64,000 nt of DNA from contig NZ_CP061913.1 of the NCBI RefSeq assembly GCF_019904175.1, forward strand, positions 868,001-932,000, given 5' to 3'. Below are positions 1 to 8,140 of the stretch, piece after piece; position 1 is the stretch's first letter, and each line of letters opens with the position of its first letter. The position numbers and the translations under genes are program-made. The notes beneath the pieces are model-generated. The model saw only the letters and a program-made list of their open reading frames with translations. It searched no databases and was not told the origin of the DNA. The stretch comes from Dactylosporangium vinaceum. GTDB lineage: Bacteria; Actinomycetota; Actinomycetes; Mycobacteriales; Micromonosporaceae.

Positions 1-1
1 C

Positions 2-712
2 ATGGGGGCTCGTCCGGCTGACTACGCGGTGCTGCTCGCGCCGCCGGCCGTCGTGGCGGCGGCCGTCGACATCGTGCTGATCGCCGACGAGCCCGAGGCC
101 TTCCTGCCGCTCCTGCTGATCCTCCAGCCGCTCACGGTCCTCGGGATCGTCGTCGGGCTCGTCCAGCTGACGCGGAGCACGCGCGGACCTTCGACTTTCA
201 CGCTCCGGGTGTACCGCGGGGAGCCGGCGTTCGCCGCGCTGCCCGCCTTCCGCCCCCAGTGTGTCTTCAACGGGCTCCTCAGCGCCGCCCTCGTCCTCAT
301 GGCGCTCAACGGGCTGCGGGTCGCCGGCCGGATCGTCCCGACGATGGCCTGGGCGATCCTGCTCGTCAACGGCTGCACCGTCCTGCTGCTGCTGTTCCGC
401 ATGATCCGCAGTGGCCCGCTGCTCCTGACGGCCGACGGCCTCGCGATCGACGGCGGCCGCAGCTTCGTGCCGTGGGCGGCGCTCGGCCCGGGCCCGGACG
501 GCTCCCAGTGGGTGATCGCCCACCCGGAGATGGTCGAGGGCCGCCCGGTCAAGCGCTTCCAGCCCGGCCAGGACGTGCCGCTCGACGTCTCCCTGTGGTT
601 CCTCTACCGCACCATGTACACCTACATGCAGCATCCGGAGCAGCGCCCGGCTATCGGCTCCGCGCAGGAGCTCGAGCGCCTCCGCGGCACGCTGGCCCGC
701 CAGGTCACCTGA
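2..712 (+). CDS. membrane protein of unknown function (possibly 5' truncated)
   Basis: The reading frame opens two bases inside the window, so the ATG at position 2 may be internal and the real start may lie upstream. The 236-residue product has about four hydrophobic segments (near residues 8-25, 32-52, 90-108 and 115-135) followed by a cytoplasmic-looking tail that ends in WFLYRTMYTYMQHP and an ERL-rich stretch. The next gene encodes a similar layout with a matching tail (a Y-x-x-HP...R-x-AIG pattern), so the two look like diverged tandem paralogues. I recognise no catalytic motif and can only call it an actinobacterial membrane protein. Confidence 0.6.
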   Translation: MGARPADYAVLLAPPAVVAAAVDIVLIADEPEAFLPLLLILQPLTVLGIVVGLVQLTRSTRGPSTFTLRVYRGEPAFAALPAFRPQCVFNGLLSAALVLMALNGLRVAGRIVPTMAWAILLVNGCTVLLLLFRMIRSGPLLLTADGLAIDGGRSFVPWAALGPGPDGSQWVIAHPEMVEGRPVKRFQPGQDVPLDVSLWFLYRTMYTYMQHPEQRPAIGSAQELERLRGTLARQVT

Positions 713-754
713 TTACCCGACGCGTCGCCGCGGTCGCGTTCCTAGCATTGAGGG

Positions 755-1444
755 ATGCGCGCGACAGCCCTGATCGTGGTGCCGCCACTGCTGGTCGCCG
801 TGGCCGCCGCACTCATGCCCGGCTATGTCGTGTTCACCCTCGCCGCCCTGGCGATCATCACCCTCGGCCACCTCCTGTTCGGCCGCCGCCGCGGCGACGA
901 ACCACCGGCCCGCCCCGCATGGGAGTTCTTCGCCCCGGCCGATCTGCTCGCGGCCCGCGCCGGCACCGCGTTCGCCACGGCCGTGACCTGGGTGGGCACG
1001 ATCATCCTGAGCACCGAGAGCCGCATCTGGTCCGCCTTCGCCGTAGTGGTGGCCGCCTTGCCGGTCGCCGTGGGCGTCCAGCTGCTCGTCCGGCTGCGCC
1101 GCGGCGGCTCGGTGGTGCGGTTGACCCCGTCCGGTGTCGAGGTGCGCGGGCGGATGTACCCCTGGGAGCGCATCACCACCGTGGAGCTCAACGGCGACCG
1201 GGCCGTCCCGCGCCTGGACCTGTTCCTGACCGCCCGCCGCGCCCCGGTCCAGGTCCGCCCCGAGGGCATCGACGCCAGCCTGCTCTTCCTGGTCGACCTG
1301 CTCGGCTACTACCAGTCCCATCCCCGCTCCCGCGGCGCGATCGGCACGCCCCCGGAGGCCGAACGGATCTACGGCCTGCTCCTGAACGCCCGCCTGGCCG
1401 CCGGCCTGCGGGGAGGCCCGCGGCCGATCCTGATCGCGAGCTAG
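755..1444 (+). CDS. membrane protein of unknown function, paralogue of preceding gene
   Basis: This 229-residue product has four predicted membrane segments (about residues 5-22, 24-40, 70-88, 92-112). A soluble C-terminal part contains a short PH-like beta pattern (VRLTPSGVEVRGRMYPWERI, about 125-145) and a tail YYQSHPRSRGAIGTPPEAER. The tail aligns by eye with the tail of the preceding protein (YMQHPEQRPAIGSAQELER), which supports tandem duplication. The frame starts with ATG 43 bp after the upstream stop and ends 10 bp before the next gene, so the three genes may be cotranscribed. Function is not recognised. Confidence 0.65.
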   Translation: MRATALIVVPPLLVAVAAALMPGYVVFTLAALAIITLGHLLFGRRRGDEPPARPAWEFFAPADLLAARAGTAFATAVTWVGTIILSTESRIWSAFAVVVAALPVAVGVQLLVRLRRGGSVVRLTPSGVEVRGRMYPWERITTVELNGDRAVPRLDLFLTARRAPVQVRPEGIDASLLFLVDLLGYYQSHPRSRGAIGTPPEAERIYGLLLNARLAAGLRGGPRPILIAS

Positions 1445-1453
1445 CGTTGGGGC

Positions 1454-1873
1454 ATGCGCACAGCCGAACAGATCCTGCGTGAGGCCCGGACGATCGCCGT
1501 CGTCGGCGCCTCCCGGAGCCGCGCGAAGACCGCCCACGCGGTGCCGCTGCAGATCCAGCGCCACGGCTGGCGGATCATCCCCGTGAACCCGTACGCGGAC
1601 GAGATCTTCGGTGAGCGCGCCTACCCGACCCTGGCCGCGATCCCGTTCCCGGTCGACCTGGTCAACGTCTTCCGCCCCTCCGCCGACGCCACCCAGGTCG
1701 TCAAGGACGCCCTGGCCATCGGCGCCCCCGCGATCTGGCTGCAGCAGGACATCCACAGCCCCGAGGGCCGGGCCCTGGCCGAAGCGGCCGGCGTCGACTA
1801 CCTCGAGAACACCTGCATCGCCGTGGTCCGCGCGGTCCACGCGCTCGATGCCCCCGGCCCCGCCGCCGGCTGA
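1454..1873 (+). CDS. CoA-binding (YccU/Rossmann-fold) domain protein
   Basis: The 139-residue protein is a single CoA_binding Rossmann domain of the YccU type. It opens with TIAVVGASRSRAKTAHAVP, where the glycine-rich loop contacts the nucleotide, and carries the family's IIPVNPYADEIFGERAYPTL stretch in two parts around residues 38-57. The domain is about the usual length for stand-alone members. These proteins resemble the CoA-binding half of succinyl-CoA synthetase but lack the ligase half, and their cellular role is not settled. It starts at ATG 10 bp after the previous stop and runs towards the acyl-CoA dehydrogenase gene on the other strand. Confidence 0.85.
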   Translation: MRTAEQILREARTIAVVGASRSRAKTAHAVPLQIQRHGWRIIPVNPYADEIFGERAYPTLAAIPFPVDLVNVFRPSADATQVVKDALAIGAPAIWLQQDIHSPEGRALAEAAGVDYLENTCIAVVRAVHALDAPGPAAG

Positions 1874-1898
1874 ACGGGCCGCCGGCCGGTCCGCTCGC

Positions 1899-3104
1899 TC
1901 AGCGGATGCCGTACTCCCGCAGCAGTCCCCGGCTGATGATCGTCTTCTGGATCTCCGAGGTGCCCTCGCCGATGAGCAGGAAGGGGGCTTCCCGCATCAG
2001 GCGCTCGATCTCGTACTCCTTCGAGTAGCCGTACCCGCCGTGGATGCGGAACGCCTCCTGGACCACCTCCGCGCAGTACTCGCTGGCCAGCAGCTTCGCC
2101 ATGCCGGCCTCGACGTCGTTGCGCTGGCCGGCGTCCTTCAGGCGGGCGGCGCCGACCATGAGGGCGTGGGAGGCTTCGATCTTCGTGGCCATCTCGGCCA
2201 GCTTGAACGCGATCGCCTGGTGCTCCACGAGGGCGGCGCCGAAGGTGCGGCGCTGCTGGGCGTAGGCGATGGCGAGTTCGAAGGCGCGGATCGAGATGCC
2301 GCACGCGCGCGCGGCGACGTTGACCCGGCCCACCTCGATGCCGTCCATCATCTGGTAGAAGCCGCGGCCGGCCCGGTCGGCGCCGCCGAGGATCGCCGAG
2401 GCGGGGACGCGGACGCCGTCGAGGATCATCTCGGTGGTCTCGACGCCCTTGTAGCCCATCTTCTCGATCTTCCCGGGGATGCTGAGGCCGGGCAGGCGCT
2501 CGTTGAGGCCGAACCCGGGCTCCTTCTCCAGCAGGAACGTGGTCATGTTCCCGTACACCGACTCGGCTCCGAGCTCGGTCTTCAGCAGCGTGGCGACCAC
2601 CGACGAGTGGGCCCCGTTGGTCAGCCACATCTTCTGCCCGTCGAGGACCCAGTCGTCCCCGTCGGCCACCGCCCTGCTGCGGATCGCGGCCACGTCGGAG
2701 CCGGTCCCGGGCTCGGACATCGAGAACGCTCCGCGCACCTCGCCGGTGGCCATCCGGGGGAGCAGGCGCTGCTTCTGCTCGTCGGACCCGTGCTGCGACA
2801 CCAGGTACGCGACGATGAAGTGCGTGTTCACGATCCCGGACACGGACATCCACCCGCGGGAGAGCTCCTCGACGACGAGCGCGTAGGTGAGCAGGGACTC
2901 GCCGAGCCCGCCGTACTCCTCGGCGATCGTCAGGCCGAACAGCCCCATCTCGCGCATCCCGGCCACGATGTCGTCCGGGTAGACGTCGTCGTGCTCCAGC
3001 CGCTGCGCGTGCGGGATGATCTCCCTGTCGACGAACGCCCGCACCGTCTCCAGCATCGCCTGCTGCACATCAGTGAGCCCCGGCGTCCGAGCGAGACGAG
3101 CCAT
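1899..3104 (-). CDS. acyl-CoA dehydrogenase
   Basis: The 401-residue product is a full-length FAD-dependent acyl-CoA dehydrogenase, which makes the trans-2,3 double bond in acyl-CoA thioesters and passes electrons to ETF. The N-terminal helical domain is followed by the FAD-contact motif FSMSEPGTGSDVAAI (about residues 151-165), the middle beta domain (WLTNGAHSS), and the C-terminal helical domain with FGAALVEHQAIAFKLAEMAT and IHGGYGYSKEYEIERLMRE. The last of these is followed by GEGTSEIQ, where family members carry the catalytic-base environment. Substrate chain length cannot be read from the sequence. It stands alone and is convergent with the CoA-binding protein gene. Confidence 0.92.
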   Translation of the reverse strand: MARLARTPGLTDVQQAMLETVRAFVDREIIPHAQRLEHDDVYPDDIVAGMREMGLFGLTIAEEYGGLGESLLTYALVVEELSRGWMSVSGIVNTHFIVAYLVSQHGSDEQKQRLLPRMATGEVRGAFSMSEPGTGSDVAAIRSRAVADGDDWVLDGQKMWLTNGAHSSVVATLLKTELGAESVYGNMTTFLLEKEPGFGLNERLPGLSIPGKIEKMGYKGVETTEMILDGVRVPASAILGGADRAGRGFYQMMDGIEVGRVNVAARACGISIRAFELAIAYAQQRRTFGAALVEHQAIAFKLAEMATKIEASHALMVGAARLKDAGQRNDVEAGMAKLLASEYCAEVVQEAFRIHGGYGYSKEYEIERLMREAPFLLIGEGTSEIQKTIISRGLLREYGIR

Positions 3105-3201
3105 GAGACGACCTCCGGTGTGGTCGGGCAGAAGTTACCGACGGGTATCCAAGGCAGTATCGAACTTCCGGGGGTGCCGGGCCATGTGAAATGGTTCTCA
3201 G

Positions 3202-3402
3202 GTGCGAGTCAACGGCCTGGCGGTAGCGGCGCTGATCTGTGCGTTCCTGATCCCCCCGTTCGGCATCCTGATGGGGCACATCGCCTGGGCCCAGTCCCGC
3301 CGCGAGCAGCGCCCGGGCGCCGGCCTGGCCCTGGCCGCGATGATCGTCGGCTACACGCTGCTGTTGATCTTCTGCGGTCTCCCGATCATCTACTACGCCT
3401 GA
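3202..3402 (+). CDS. small DUF4190-like membrane protein
   Basis: This GTG-started frame encodes 66 residues with two hydrophobic segments, about 4-26 and 42-64, separated by a short basic loop (AWAQSRREQRPGAG). The pattern of NGLAVAALI, a GILMGHIA turn, then GLALAAMIVGY is characteristic of DUF4190 proteins, which are small two-TM proteins of unknown role often found at the end of zinc-ribbon or septation proteins in Actinobacteria. It is not preceded by a strong ribosome binding site. A GC hairpin follows 26 bp after the stop. Confidence 0.7.
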   Translation: MRVNGLAVAALICAFLIPPFGILMGHIAWAQSRREQRPGAGLALAAMIVGYTLLLIFCGLPIIYYA

Positions 3403-3427
3403 CGGGCGGGCCGCCGGAAAATGCACA

Positions 3428-3467
3428 GGTGCCCGGCGGCGTCGCGTCGTGCGAGCCACCGGGCACC
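3428..3467. terminator. bidirectional hairpin between convergent genes
   Basis: Perfect 9-bp arms (GGTGCCCGG at 3428-3436 and CCGGGCACC at 3459-3467) flank a 22-nt loop. The hairpin sits between the small membrane protein gene on the plus strand and the chitinase gene end on the minus strand. There is no T-run, as is common for actinobacterial terminators. Confidence 0.55.
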
Positions 3468-3484
3468 CGGTTCGATCGGTCGGG

Positions 3485-4732
3485 CTAGCGCAGCGTGGTG
3501 TACATCGCCTTGGTGAGCGAGCCGTTGGCGTCGTCGCCGTCGAGGGACCAGACCATCGCGCCTCCGTAGCCGGCGAGGCGGACGTACAGGCCCTTCTGGG
3601 CCACGACGATCGGGTCGTCGTAGGTCCAGAACGTGGTGCCGTTGAAGAGCCACGCCTGGCCGGAGAGCAGGTCGTGGTAGACCTTGTAGCCCTGCTGGGG
3701 CAGCGTCGCGAGGACCTTGTAGTCCTCGTTGCCGTCCGCCCAGGTGCCCTTCGCCGCGCCGGTCGCCGGCTGGAAGAGGCCGCGGTTGGCGTCGGTGACG
3801 CCGGTCCAGCCCTGGCCGTAGTAGGGGATGCCGAGCACGAGCTGCTTCTTGGGCGCGCCGCGGTCGGTCCACGCCTTCAGCGCGCTCGACCCGCTGAAGT
3901 CCGGGGTCGTCGGGGCGTTGCGCGGCACGAAGAGCGCCGACTGCTGGTTGGTGGTGGGCTCCCACGTTCCGTGGAAGTCGTAGCCCTGGACGGTACCGAA
4001 GTCGAGGTATTTGAAGATCTTGTTGGCTTCGAAGCCGGCGTCCATCTTGGCCGGTGCGGCCGGCAGGAACGCGGTGAGGACCTTGTCCTTGCCCAGCTGC
4101 TTGCGGAACTCGGCGGCCAGCTTCGTGAAGTTCTGCCTGTCCTCGGGCCGGATCACGTTGCCCGCGTTGCCCTCCGAGCCGGGCCACTCCCAGTCCAGGT
4201 CGAAGCCGTCGAACACCCCTGTCGACAGGAACGTGTCGACGCACGACTTCACGAACGTCTGGCGCGACGCATCCGTCAGCGCGACGTCGGAGAAGCGGCT
4301 CGACAGCGTCCAGCCGCCGAGCGACAGCAGGACCTTGAGGCCCGGGTGCTTGGCCTTGAGCTTCTTGAGCTGGTTGAAGTTGCCGGCGAGGGGCTGGCCG
4401 GCAACGTCGGCGACGCCGTCGACGCTCTCCTCCGCGGAGACCGGGCGCTGGTAGTCGGCCCACGGATCGACCGACTCGCACTTCGTGCCGGTCTTGTCGA
4501 TGCCGGCGAAGGCGTAGTTGATGTGCGTCAGGCGCGCGGCCTGGCCGCTGGTCTCGAGGTTCTTCACGTAGTACTGGCGGCCGTAGATGCCCCACTGGAT
4601 GAAGTACCCGACCCGCTTGTACTCGTCCTGGTGCGTGGCGCCGTGTGCGCCCGCCGCCGTCCCGGGCGCGAGGGCGAGCGACGTCGTGGCCAGCACCGCC
4701 GCGAACCCCGCCAGGAGCCTGCGTTTGCCCAT
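3485..4732 (-). CDS. secreted GH18 chitinase
   Basis: The 415-residue product is a secreted endo-acting glycoside hydrolase of family 18 that would cut chitin by substrate-assisted catalysis. A Sec signal peptide occupies about residues 1-30 (MGKRRLL, then a hydrophobic core, then AGAHG). The catalytic barrel holds SLGGW at about 137-141 and the signature FDGFDLDWEWPG at 174-185, with general acid Glu182 of the DxxDxDxE motif. The late barrel motif GGAMVWSLDGDD is near the C-terminus. There is no chitin-binding domain. I chose the ATG at 4732 over the upstream in-frame start because a GGAGGG sequence precedes it at proper spacing and the signal peptide begins there. It is divergent from marC. 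Confidence 0.95.
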   Translation of the reverse strand: MGKRRLLAGFAAVLATTSLALAPGTAAGAHGATHQDEYKRVGYFIQWGIYGRQYYVKNLETSGQAARLTHINYAFAGIDKTGTKCESVDPWADYQRPVSAEESVDGVADVAGQPLAGNFNQLKKLKAKHPGLKVLLSLGGWTLSSRFSDVALTDASRQTFVKSCVDTFLSTGVFDGFDLDWEWPGSEGNAGNVIRPEDRQNFTKLAAEFRKQLGKDKVLTAFLPAAPAKMDAGFEANKIFKYLDFGTVQGYDFHGTWEPTTNQQSALFVPRNAPTTPDFSGSSALKAWTDRGAPKKQLVLGIPYYGQGWTGVTDANRGLFQPATGAAKGTWADGNEDYKVLATLPQQGYKVYHDLLSGQAWLFNGTTFWTYDDPIVVAQKGLYVRLAGYGGAMVWSLDGDDANGSLTKAMYTTLR

Positions 4733-4750
4733 AACCCTCCACCTATCTGT

Positions 4751-4765
4751 AAGGAAAGTTTGCTG
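4751..4765. promoter_or_regulatory. candidate imperfect palindrome upstream of chitinase gene
   Basis: The bases AAGGAAAGTTTGCTG form an imperfect GGAAA-TTTCC-type palindrome 19 bp upstream of the chitinase start. It lies in the only regulatory space this gene has before marC. I recognise no named regulator for it, so this is a weak call resting on position and partial symmetry. Confidence 0.2.
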
Positions 4766-4850
4766 TTCCCTACGGCAACGTAGGGGCGGCATTCCGCGGC
4801 GTCAAGACCCAGGTATCCGCTCGATACGGGCCTGCTACGACAATCCGGTC

Positions 4851-5468
4851 GTGGATTTGAAGCTTCTCGGCGAAGTGTTCGTGACCCTGCTCGTCATCCT
4901 GGACCCACCGGGGGCCGTGCCGATCTTCCTGGCGCTCACGGGCCAGCTGGAGCGCCGGGCCCGGCACCGCGCGGCACTGCAGGCGGTGCTGCTCGCGCTC
5001 GGCGTCATCGTGGCGTTCGCGTTGGTCGGCCGCCAGATCCTCGCGTACCTGCACATCGACCTCCCGGCCCTGCAGGGCGCCGGCGGCCTGCTCCTGCTGC
5101 TCGTCGCCCTGCAGCTGCTGACCGGCAAGAGCGACGACCCGGCGCAGGAGGTGACAACCAACGTCGCGCTGGTGCCCCTGGGCACGCCGCTGCTGGCCGG
5201 GCCGGGCGCCATCGTGGCGACAATGCTGTTCGTGCGGCGGGCGCACACCTTGCCGGGCTACGCGGCGATCGCGGTCGGCATCGTGGCCGTGATGCTGGTG
5301 GTGTACCTGGTGCTGCGCTTCTCCGGCGTCCTGGTCCGCGTCCTGCGGCCGAGCGGCATCGAGGTGGTCACCCGGATCGCCGGTCTGCTGGTCGCCGCGA
5401 TCGCGGTACAGCTGCTGGCCGACGCGATCGGGGCGTTCGTGACGACGTACCTGCACTCGCCGCACTGA
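4851..5468 (+). CDS. MarC-family integral membrane protein
   Basis: The 205-residue product has six predicted transmembrane segments and the MarC signature near the N-terminus (LLVILDPPGAVPIFLALT, about residues 12-29), with a second family motif VALVPLGTPLLAGPGAI at about 105-121. MarC/YhgN proteins are conserved membrane proteins; the early link of MarC to multiple antibiotic resistance was not upheld, so no substrate is assigned. The open frame extends far upstream of the plausible start. I chose GTG 4851 because it gives the family's usual length and begins directly at the first TM segment. A strong terminator follows. Confidence 0.88.
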   Translation: MDLKLLGEVFVTLLVILDPPGAVPIFLALTGQLERRARHRAALQAVLLALGVIVAFALVGRQILAYLHIDLPALQGAGGLLLLLVALQLLTGKSDDPAQEVTTNVALVPLGTPLLAGPGAIVATMLFVRRAHTLPGYAAIAVGIVAVMLVVYLVLRFSGVLVRVLRPSGIEVVTRIAGLLVAAIAVQLLADAIGAFVTTYLHSPH

Positions 5469-5481
5469 CGTTGGGGTTGGT

Positions 5482-5524
5482 GGATATGTCGGGCGCTGGC
5501 GCGCCACGACATATCCGCATTTTT
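5482..5524 (+). terminator. rho-independent terminator after marC
   Basis: Perfect 10-bp arms GGATATGTCG (5482-5491) and CGACATATCC (5507-5516) enclose a further GC-rich inner repeat, and a run of five T follows at 5520-5524. The hairpin starts 14 bp after the marC stop. The next gene starts 56 bp further on. Confidence 0.85.
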
Positions 5525-5579
5525 CGCCCGACGGGGTATTCACGGTTTTCGTGGGCTTCGAGGGCGGGGAGGCGATTTT

Positions 5580-6401
5580 TTGTCGTACCGGGGTGGCAGG
5601 ATGCTGGGCGTGGAGCAGTTGGGACTTTTCGCGGCGCCGCGGCGCCTGTTCACCTGCACGCCCAGCAAACTGGGCAGTTACGAGGACTGCCCGCGCCGCT
5701 ACCGCTACACCTACGTCGACCGCCCCGCCCCGCCGAAGGGCCCGCCCTGGGCGCACAACTCCCTCGGCGCGTCAGTGCACACCGCGCTCAAGAACTGGTA
5801 TTCCCTGGAGCCGGACCGCCGCCGGCCCGAGGCCCTGCCCACACTGCTCAAGGCGACCTGGGTCCGCGAGGGCTATCGAGACGAAGAGCAGGAGCTGCAG
5901 GTGTACCGCCGTGCGCTCGCCTGGCTCGAGTCGTACATCGACGGCCTCGACCCCACCGACGAACCGGTCGGCGTGGAGCGCACGGTCGCCGCCCGCACCG
6001 ACACCCTGGCCCTCTCCGGCCGGGTCGACCGGATCGACAATCGCGGCGACGAACTGGTGATCGTCGACTACAAGACCGGCCGCGGCGGCGTCTCCGAGGA
6101 CGACGCCCGAGGCTCCCGCGCCCTGGCCCTCTACGCGATCGCCACCGCCCGGGTCTTCCGCAAGCCGTGCCGCCGCGTGGAGCTGCACCACCTGCCGACG
6201 GGGACGGTCGCGGCGTTCGACCACACCGAGGCGTCCCTGGACCGCCACCTCCGCCGAGCCGAGGAGACAGCGGCCGACATCACGGCCGACACCGAGTTCC
6301 CGGCCCGGGTCGGTCCGCAGTGCTCGTGGTGCGACTACCGCAAGACCTGCCCCGAAGGCTCCTCGTCGGCGCCCCGCGACCCGTGGACGGCCGTCGAATG
6401 A
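5580..6401 (+). CDS. RecB-family PD-(D/E)XK nuclease with Fe-S cluster motif
   Basis: The 273-residue product is a stand-alone RecB/AddB-like nuclease domain (Cas4-like fold). The core motif is LSGRVDRIDNRG then ELVIVDYKTGR (about residues 143-170), giving the metal-binding Asp and the D-x-K catalytic pair. One Cys in YEDCPRRY (about 39) and three in CSWCDYRKTC (about 248-257) match the four-cysteine 4Fe-4S clasp known from AddB and Cas4. Such single-domain proteins are common in Actinobacteria and are inferred to act on DNA ends in repair. TTG 5580 is preceded by GGGGAGG with a 7-nt spacer; ATG 5601 is an alternative start. No CRISPR array is nearby. Confidence 0.88.
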   Translation: MSYRGGRMLGVEQLGLFAAPRRLFTCTPSKLGSYEDCPRRYRYTYVDRPAPPKGPPWAHNSLGASVHTALKNWYSLEPDRRRPEALPTLLKATWVREGYRDEEQELQVYRRALAWLESYIDGLDPTDEPVGVERTVAARTDTLALSGRVDRIDNRGDELVIVDYKTGRGGVSEDDARGSRALALYAIATARVFRKPCRRVELHHLPTGTVAAFDHTEASLDRHLRRAEETAADITADTEFPARVGPQCSWCDYRKTCPEGSSSAPRDPWTAVE

Positions 6402-6431
6402 GACCCGTCCTGCGTGCCGGTCCGCGCAGGG

Positions 6432-6706
6432 CCTTTGCCGAACCGTCCCTTGCTGAACCGCTGCTTGCCGAACCGTCCCTTGCCGAGCCGTCGCTTGCTG
6501 TGCTGCCGCGTGCCGAGCTGCCACGTGGTGAGCCGTCGCGTGCCGAGCTGCGACCTGTTGGGCGGTCGGGTGCCGAGCCGCTACCTGTCGAGCCGTTGCG
6601 TGCCGGACCGTTGCGCGCCTTGCCGCCGCTTGCGGAGCCGTTGCGTGCTGGGTGGCCACCTGCCGAGCCGTTGCGTGCCGGGTCACGGCTTGCCGAGCGT
6701 TCGCGG
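6432..6706. repeat. degenerate 15-bp tandem array (about 18 copies)
   Basis: The stretch is built from a 15-bp unit close to TGCCGAGCCGTTGCG, varying at several positions, repeated head to tail for about 275 bp just after the nuclease gene. All frames through it are open because the unit is a multiple of three, giving pentapeptide-like products such as AEPLR, but no convincing start, RBS or codon pattern supports a protein. The 534 bp between the nuclease stop and the next gene hold only this array and the 33-bp repeats that follow. Confidence 0.75.
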
Positions 6707-6755
6707 ATGGCGCTTTGGGCGGTGGTCGAGATGGGGCGCGGGCCCGACGTGCGCC

Positions 6756-6900
6756 CGCTCGGAGGCTTTGCGCCGCCGTCGCGGGTTCCGCTCGGAGGCT
6801 TCGCGCCGCCGTCGCGGATTCCGCCCGGGCGGCGCGGTCCTCGGGCGGTGGCCGGACTCGATGTGTGCCCACCCGAGGCTTCGCGCCGCCGTCGCCGGTC
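6756..6900. repeat. 33-bp direct repeats
   Basis: Two nearly identical 33-bp copies lie in tandem at 6756-6788 and 6789-6821, each containing CTCGGAGGCTT and CGCCGCCGTCGCGG. A third, diverged copy (CCGAGGCTTCGCGCCGCCGT core) lies at about 6872-6900. They sit between the 15-bp array and the oxidoreductase start. Confidence 0.7.
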
Positions 6901-6935
6901 TCGTGACTATCCCAGGCCGCTTGGGCGGTGACCGG

Positions 6936-7715
6936 ATGAAGTTCGGAGTCGACGTCTGCACGCTCGGCGACTTCGCCGAGCCGTCGCGGGTGGTGGAGAT
7001 GGCGGTCGCGGCCGAGCGGGCCGGGTGGGAAGCGCTGTTCGTCTGGGACCATCTGGCGTTCGCGTGGGGCGTACCGTCCGCGGACCCCTGGGTCACCCTC
7101 GCCGCCGTCGCCCAGGCCACCTCGACGCTCCGGCTGGGCACCGCGGTCACGCCCCTACCCCGGCGCCGGCCGGCGGTCGTGGCCAGCGCGGTGGCCACCC
7201 TGGACCGGCTTAGCGGCGGCCGAGCCACGCTGGGGGTCGGCCTCGGGGGCGTCGACTCGGAGTACACGGCGTTCGGCGAGGACGCCGACCTGCGCGCCCG
7301 CGCCCGCCTGCTGGACGCGGGCCTCGACGTCGTAGGCGGACTGCTCAGCGGCGCGGCAGTGAACGGCGTGGCCCTGCTCCCACCGCCGATCCAGCAGCCA
7401 AGACCCCCGATCCTCGTCGGCGGCGCAAGCAGGGCGGCACTGCGACGAGCGGCCCGATGGGACGGCTGGCTGGCCGCCGGCGACGCCGAAGACGGCTCGA
7501 TGACCGTCTCACCGACCGAGATTGCCGCCTCCGTCGAATACATCCGCCAGCACCGCGACGGACCCTGCGAGGTCGTGCTGGTCGGAGCCTCGCCCCGCAA
7601 CGACGACCCACTGCTCACCGAATACGCCGATGCCGGCGTCACCCTCTGGCTCGAGCACATCCACGGCCGGCGCGCCTCCCCGGACGCCCTGCTCGCGCGC
7701 ATTCTGGAGCCGTAG
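6936..7715 (+). CDS. LLM-class (luciferase-like, F420- or flavin-dependent) oxidoreductase
   Basis: The 259-residue product is a bacterial-luciferase-fold TIM barrel. Recognisable elements are the N-terminal MKFGVDVCTLGDFAEPS, WEALFVWDHLAF (about residues 32-43), the LRLGTAVTPLPRRRP strand-loop (about 71-85), LDRLSGGRATLGVGLG (about 92-107) and PPILVGGASRAALRRAARWDGW (about 158-180, split here by function rather than domain). It is slightly shorter than typical members (about 280-330), mainly in the insertion region. In Actinobacteria such enzymes usually use F420. Substrate is unknown. The ATG at 6936 overlaps no repeat and gives the canonical N-terminus, although the frame stays open upstream. 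Minisatellite arrays lie on both sides. Confidence 0.85.
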   Translation: MKFGVDVCTLGDFAEPSRVVEMAVAAERAGWEALFVWDHLAFAWGVPSADPWVTLAAVAQATSTLRLGTAVTPLPRRRPAVVASAVATLDRLSGGRATLGVGLGGVDSEYTAFGEDADLRARARLLDAGLDVVGGLLSGAAVNGVALLPPPIQQPRPPILVGGASRAALRRAARWDGWLAAGDAEDGSMTVSPTEIAASVEYIRQHRDGPCEVVLVGASPRNDDPLLTEYADAGVTLWLEHIHGRRASPDALLARILEP

Positions 7716-7814
7716 CAGCACCACGCCAACCCACCACCGCCCTCCGCCCGAGACCTCGAAGCCACCGCTATCCCGCCGACCACCGCGCCACCCCACCGAC
7801 CATGCCCCCGCTCC

Positions 7815-8140
7815 GAGCCCGTCCGTCGTCCCCGCCCGCGCCCGCGCGTCGAGCTGAGTGGAAGTCGTCTCGGCCGGGAGCCGGCCCGTTGTCCCCGCCT
7901 GCGCCTGCGCGTGGAGCTGGGTGGAAGTCGTCTCCGCCGGGAGCCGGCCCGTCGTCCCGCCCCGAGCCCGCCTGTCGTCCCGGCCTGCGCCTGCGCGTGG
8001 AGCTGGGTGGAAGTCGTCTCCGCCGGGAGCCGGCCCGTCGTCCCCGGCTGCGCCTGCGCGAGGAGCTGCGCCGAAGTCGTGTCCGCCGGGAGCCGGCGCG
8101 CCGTCTCCGCTCGCGCCCGCGCGTCGAGCTGCGTCAATGT
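7815..8140. repeat. 63-bp tandem array (four full copies plus a partial one)
   Basis: Units begin with GAAGTCGT at 7861, 7924, 8010 and 8073, and a fifth start is degraded at 8136. The period is 63 bp except for the second unit, which is 86 bp through a 23-bp internal partial duplication. A partial unit precedes the first. Because 63 is divisible by three, long frames run through on both strands, but they lack coding character. The whole 7716-8394 gap holds this array and no gene that I can support. Confidence 0.8.

Noticed and set aside
5471..6931. 486-residue open frame through the 15-bp array
   Set aside because: It runs out of frame through the nuclease gene and then through repeats; the pentapeptide pattern comes from the repeat unit length, not from coding.
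6432..8140. CRISPR array
   Set aside because: Units of 15, 33 and 63 bp are contiguous without unique spacers, and no cas genes are present; the RecB-type nuclease is a common stand-alone type, not evidence for Cas4.
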